This document shows positions 62,536 to 64,000 of a stretch of 64,000 nucleotides of DNA, piece by piece. The notes beneath the pieces are model-generated. The model searched no databases. It saw only the letters and a program-made list of their open reading frames with translations, and was not told the DNA's origin. The DNA is taken from contig CAZRRO010000012.1 of NCBI GenBank assembly GCA_964602595.1, positions 139,062 through 203,061 on the forward strand, read 5' to 3'. How positions within the stretch are numbered: the stretch's first letter is position 1; each line of letters opens with the position of its first letter. Position numbers and translations under genes: made by a program. The stretch comes from CAIWAH01 sp964602595. Its GTDB lineage: Bacteria > Verrucomicrobiota > Verrucomicrobiia > Limisphaerales > UBA9464.

Positions 62536-63264
62536 TCACTCCGGTGGTTTGGCGATGTTTTCACCGCGCGCGAACCGTTCCTTGAGCAGGCGCGCGTTCA
62601 GCGGCAGAACATGGCCGCAGGCGTAAAGATAATTGGCCGTGCCGGACGAGCTGTCGGGCTTGGCGGAACCGGACCGATGGCGGTCCGGCTGGATGTCGGC
62701 GCGAACCGCGTCCCAGCCCTTGAACCAGTTCCGGGAATGGGTGTGGTCGGCGAAGACGCTGGGCGCAGCGGTGTCGGCGATCTCGAACACGGTGATCGTC
62801 TCCGTGGGGCTCTTCAGGGCGTCGAGCTTGCGGAACGACTCCAAGCTGCGGCCAAACGGGTCCAGTTGGTCAACCGCCACATACTCATTGGGAATGTAGC
62901 TGGAGGCATGGTTCGTGAGCCGGGCTTGGCGCTGGGGATCACTGGGACACGTGCGCACCTTGTCGGTGTTTCCCAGATAGGTCCGGAGCGTGAAGATCCA
63001 GGACCGGTTCGTCTCCGAAGTGCCGTGCGTGGTTTCCGGGAAGTAGCCCCGGTTGTCGTCGGCATACATCTGGATCGCGAGCCCGACCTGGCGAAGGTTC
63101 GAGGCGCAAGCCGTCCGATTCGCCTTGGACTTGGCCGAGGCGAGGGCGGGCAGGAGCAACCCGGCGAGAATCGCAATGATTGCGATCACGACGAGCAACT
63201 CGATCAGCGTGAAGGCCGCACGCCGGCACGGATACCATGCCGGGGCAGGGGGATTGGAGTTCAC
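62536..63264 (-). CDS. Prepilin-type N-terminal cleavage/methylation protein
   Basis: About 242 aa from GTG at 63264 (the frame is open to 63342). CRRAAFTLIELLVVIAIIAI is the prepilin-peptidase site with methylated Phe and Glu5, followed by LAGLLLPALASAKSKA. The rest is the pseudopilin-like domain found in large numbers in Verrucomicrobia (NLRQVGLAIQMYADDNRGYFP, RTCPSDP, TANYLYACGHVLPL near the end). It is probably a type II secretion or surface minor pseudopilin. It ends 63 bp before the PEP-CTERM gene. Confidence 0.9.
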   Translation of the reverse strand: MNSNPPAPAWYPCRRAAFTLIELLVVIAIIAILAGLLLPALASAKSKANRTACASNLRQVGLAIQMYADDNRGYFPETTHGTSETNRSWIFTLRTYLGNTDKVRTCPSDPQRQARLTNHASSYIPNEYVAVDQLDPFGRSLESFRKLDALKSPTETITVFEIADTAAPSVFADHTHSRNWFKGWDAVRADIQPDRHRSGSAKPDSSSGTANYLYACGHVLPLNARLLKERFARGENIAKPPE

Positions 63265-63360
63265 AGAGGACGACCGGGAAAACCGGTCAGCAAGGACGAC
63301 GACGGCGAAACCCTTCCCAGCGGGAAAGGCGGGCCCGTTCAAGGCCCGACGGGTGACAGC

Positions 63361-63747
63361 TCAGAGCTGTGCCGGCGGACCGCGTCCCAGCGTGGGCGTA
63401 AACCAAATCGTTGACCCCGTGCCTTCCGGCAGCGACACCAAACCCAAGGCGAAACCGGGGCGATGCTCGGCGACCGGGGGCGCGGGCAGGTCGTTCAGCC
63501 ATTGCCCGTGGCTAAACAGGCAAAGGGCGCAGCCGGCTTCCTCGGTATGCGAATCGGCGTCGTGCCCTGACTCCGGGTGCCCCGCAGAATCGTCGTGGTT
63601 GGCTTCCAATGCCTCGTGAAATGCGGCATGGAGGCTGGGGCTCCGGGAAAGCGTCCCCACCAGCACGACGAGCAAGGCCAGCCAGGATGCCAGCAGCGCC
63701 CGCCCCAAGGGGAGCCAGCGGAACTGTCGTTGGAGGCCGTGTTGCAA
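63361..63747 (-). CDS. Small Cys/His-rich membrane-anchored protein
   Basis: 128 aa, apparent start TTG at 63747. A membrane helix or signal (LLASWLALLVVLVGTL, about 19-34) is followed by a His/Asp/Glu-rich segment (HDDSAGHPESGHDADSHTEE) and CALCLFSHGQ. Such CxxC plus His-rich short proteins (DUF2946-like) tend to sit beside metal genes. It lies at the head of the anchor-M cluster and diverges from a probable feoA, so a metal-binding role is plausible but unproven. Confidence 0.6.
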   Translation of the reverse strand: MQHGLQRQFRWLPLGRALLASWLALLVVLVGTLSRSPSLHAAFHEALEANHDDSAGHPESGHDADSHTEEAGCALCLFSHGQWLNDLPAPPVAEHRPGFALGLVSLPEGTGSTIWFTPTLGRGPPAQL

Positions 63748-63905
63748 AGCGGTTGCATCTTACGACCCAAGCGGCGGAGAGCAAGCCGGGAGTCTCGGGA
63801 GCGCCGACATTTTTGCCGCGACCGCAACCGGCCGATACTGGAGCGCAATTGGCCGACAACGCGCGGGTTTGCCGACGATTGCGGAGTCCCGTAGCTTTGC
63901 CTCCC

Positions 63906-64000
63906 TTGAGCGAGCCCCTTTCCGTCAGCGCTGCCGTTCCGCCGGATGCCCTCCGGCCGGTCGTGCTGTGCCCGCTCAACAAGGTCCGCGCCGGCTGCGT
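63906..64000 (+). CDS. Probable FeoA-like iron transport protein (start only)
   Basis: Open to the right edge from a TTG at 63906 (SEPLSVSAAVPPDALRPVVLCPLNKVRAGCV); other in-frame TTGs at 63879 and 63897 exist. CPLNKVRAGCV fits the first strand of FeoA SH3-like domains (PLxxVxxG). Only about 31 codons are visible, so the family call is tentative. Confidence 0.45.
   Translation, partial: MSEPLSVSAAVPPDALRPVVLCPLNKVRAGC

Overview
The window is high-GC bacterial DNA with almost no AT-rich islands. Its gene content points to the phylum Verrucomicrobiota, probably a Pedosphaera/Limisphaera-like lineage. Evidence: two giant PVC-type cytochrome c proteins (propeller + HEAT repeats + CxxCH), an exosortase fused to an EpsI-like domain with PEP-CTERM proteins elsewhere in the window, an FTLIELLVVIAIIAILAGLLLPAL-type prepilin leader, a GxxExxY protein, in-frame heptamer repeats, and several exported proteins sharing a W...FxRA-type C-terminal domain. 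This assignment is an inference; there is no rRNA in the window.

Layout. 1-9.7 kb (minus): glutamate synthase, gltB - gltD - terminator - a second divergent gltB that runs off the left edge. 9.9-11.4 kb: an exopolyphosphatase split into a catalytic subunit and a separate HD subunit overlapping by GTGA. 11.5-23.8 kb (minus): CotH/lamin-tail exported protein, TPR membrane protein, exosortase-EpsI fusion, PVC cytochrome, two hypothetical proteins. 24.2-27.0 kb (plus): small protein + HTTM-like membrane protein (SdpA/SdpB-like arrangement), PanB-like enzyme with altered active site, two small conserved proteins. 27.0-35.2 kb (minus): gltX, tyrosine-phosphatase-like protein, a leucine-rich leader peptide with attenuator, leuA, NfeD-like protein, and a second PVC cytochrome that carries two MITE-like repeats in frame. 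35.3-45.3 kb (minus): propeller sensor kinase with response regulator, a PEP-CTERM protein, and a lone receiver protein overlapping the start of a 1558-residue multidomain exported protein. 45.6-49.2 kb (minus): actP-like symporter and its DUF485 partner, interrupted by a GxxExxY gene lying between direct repeats. 49.4-60.8 kb (mostly plus): Trypco2-like protein, aminotransferase, coaD, HD hydrolase, frameshifted serine hydrolase (minus), M48 peptidase with three AIM24 paralogues, exported protein, DUF2237, selO. 60.9-64.0 kb: two choice-of-anchor-M exported proteins, a prepilin-like protein and a Cys/His-rich small protein (minus), divergent from a probable FeoA gene.

Strongest observations: (1) a complete transcription attenuator upstream of leuA, with a 23-codon leader containing seven Leu codons and mutually exclusive antiterminator and terminator stems; (2) two ~200-bp terminal-inverted-repeat elements inserted in the same frame of one gene; (3) a PD-(D/E)XK-like GxxExxY gene between identical 22-bp repeats inside the actP operon; (4) an M48 peptidase-AIM24-AIM24-GYF/AIM24 operon. 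No CRISPR array, tRNA, rRNA or classical IS element was recognised. Many start codons are GTG or TTG, and 4-nt stop/start overlaps are common.
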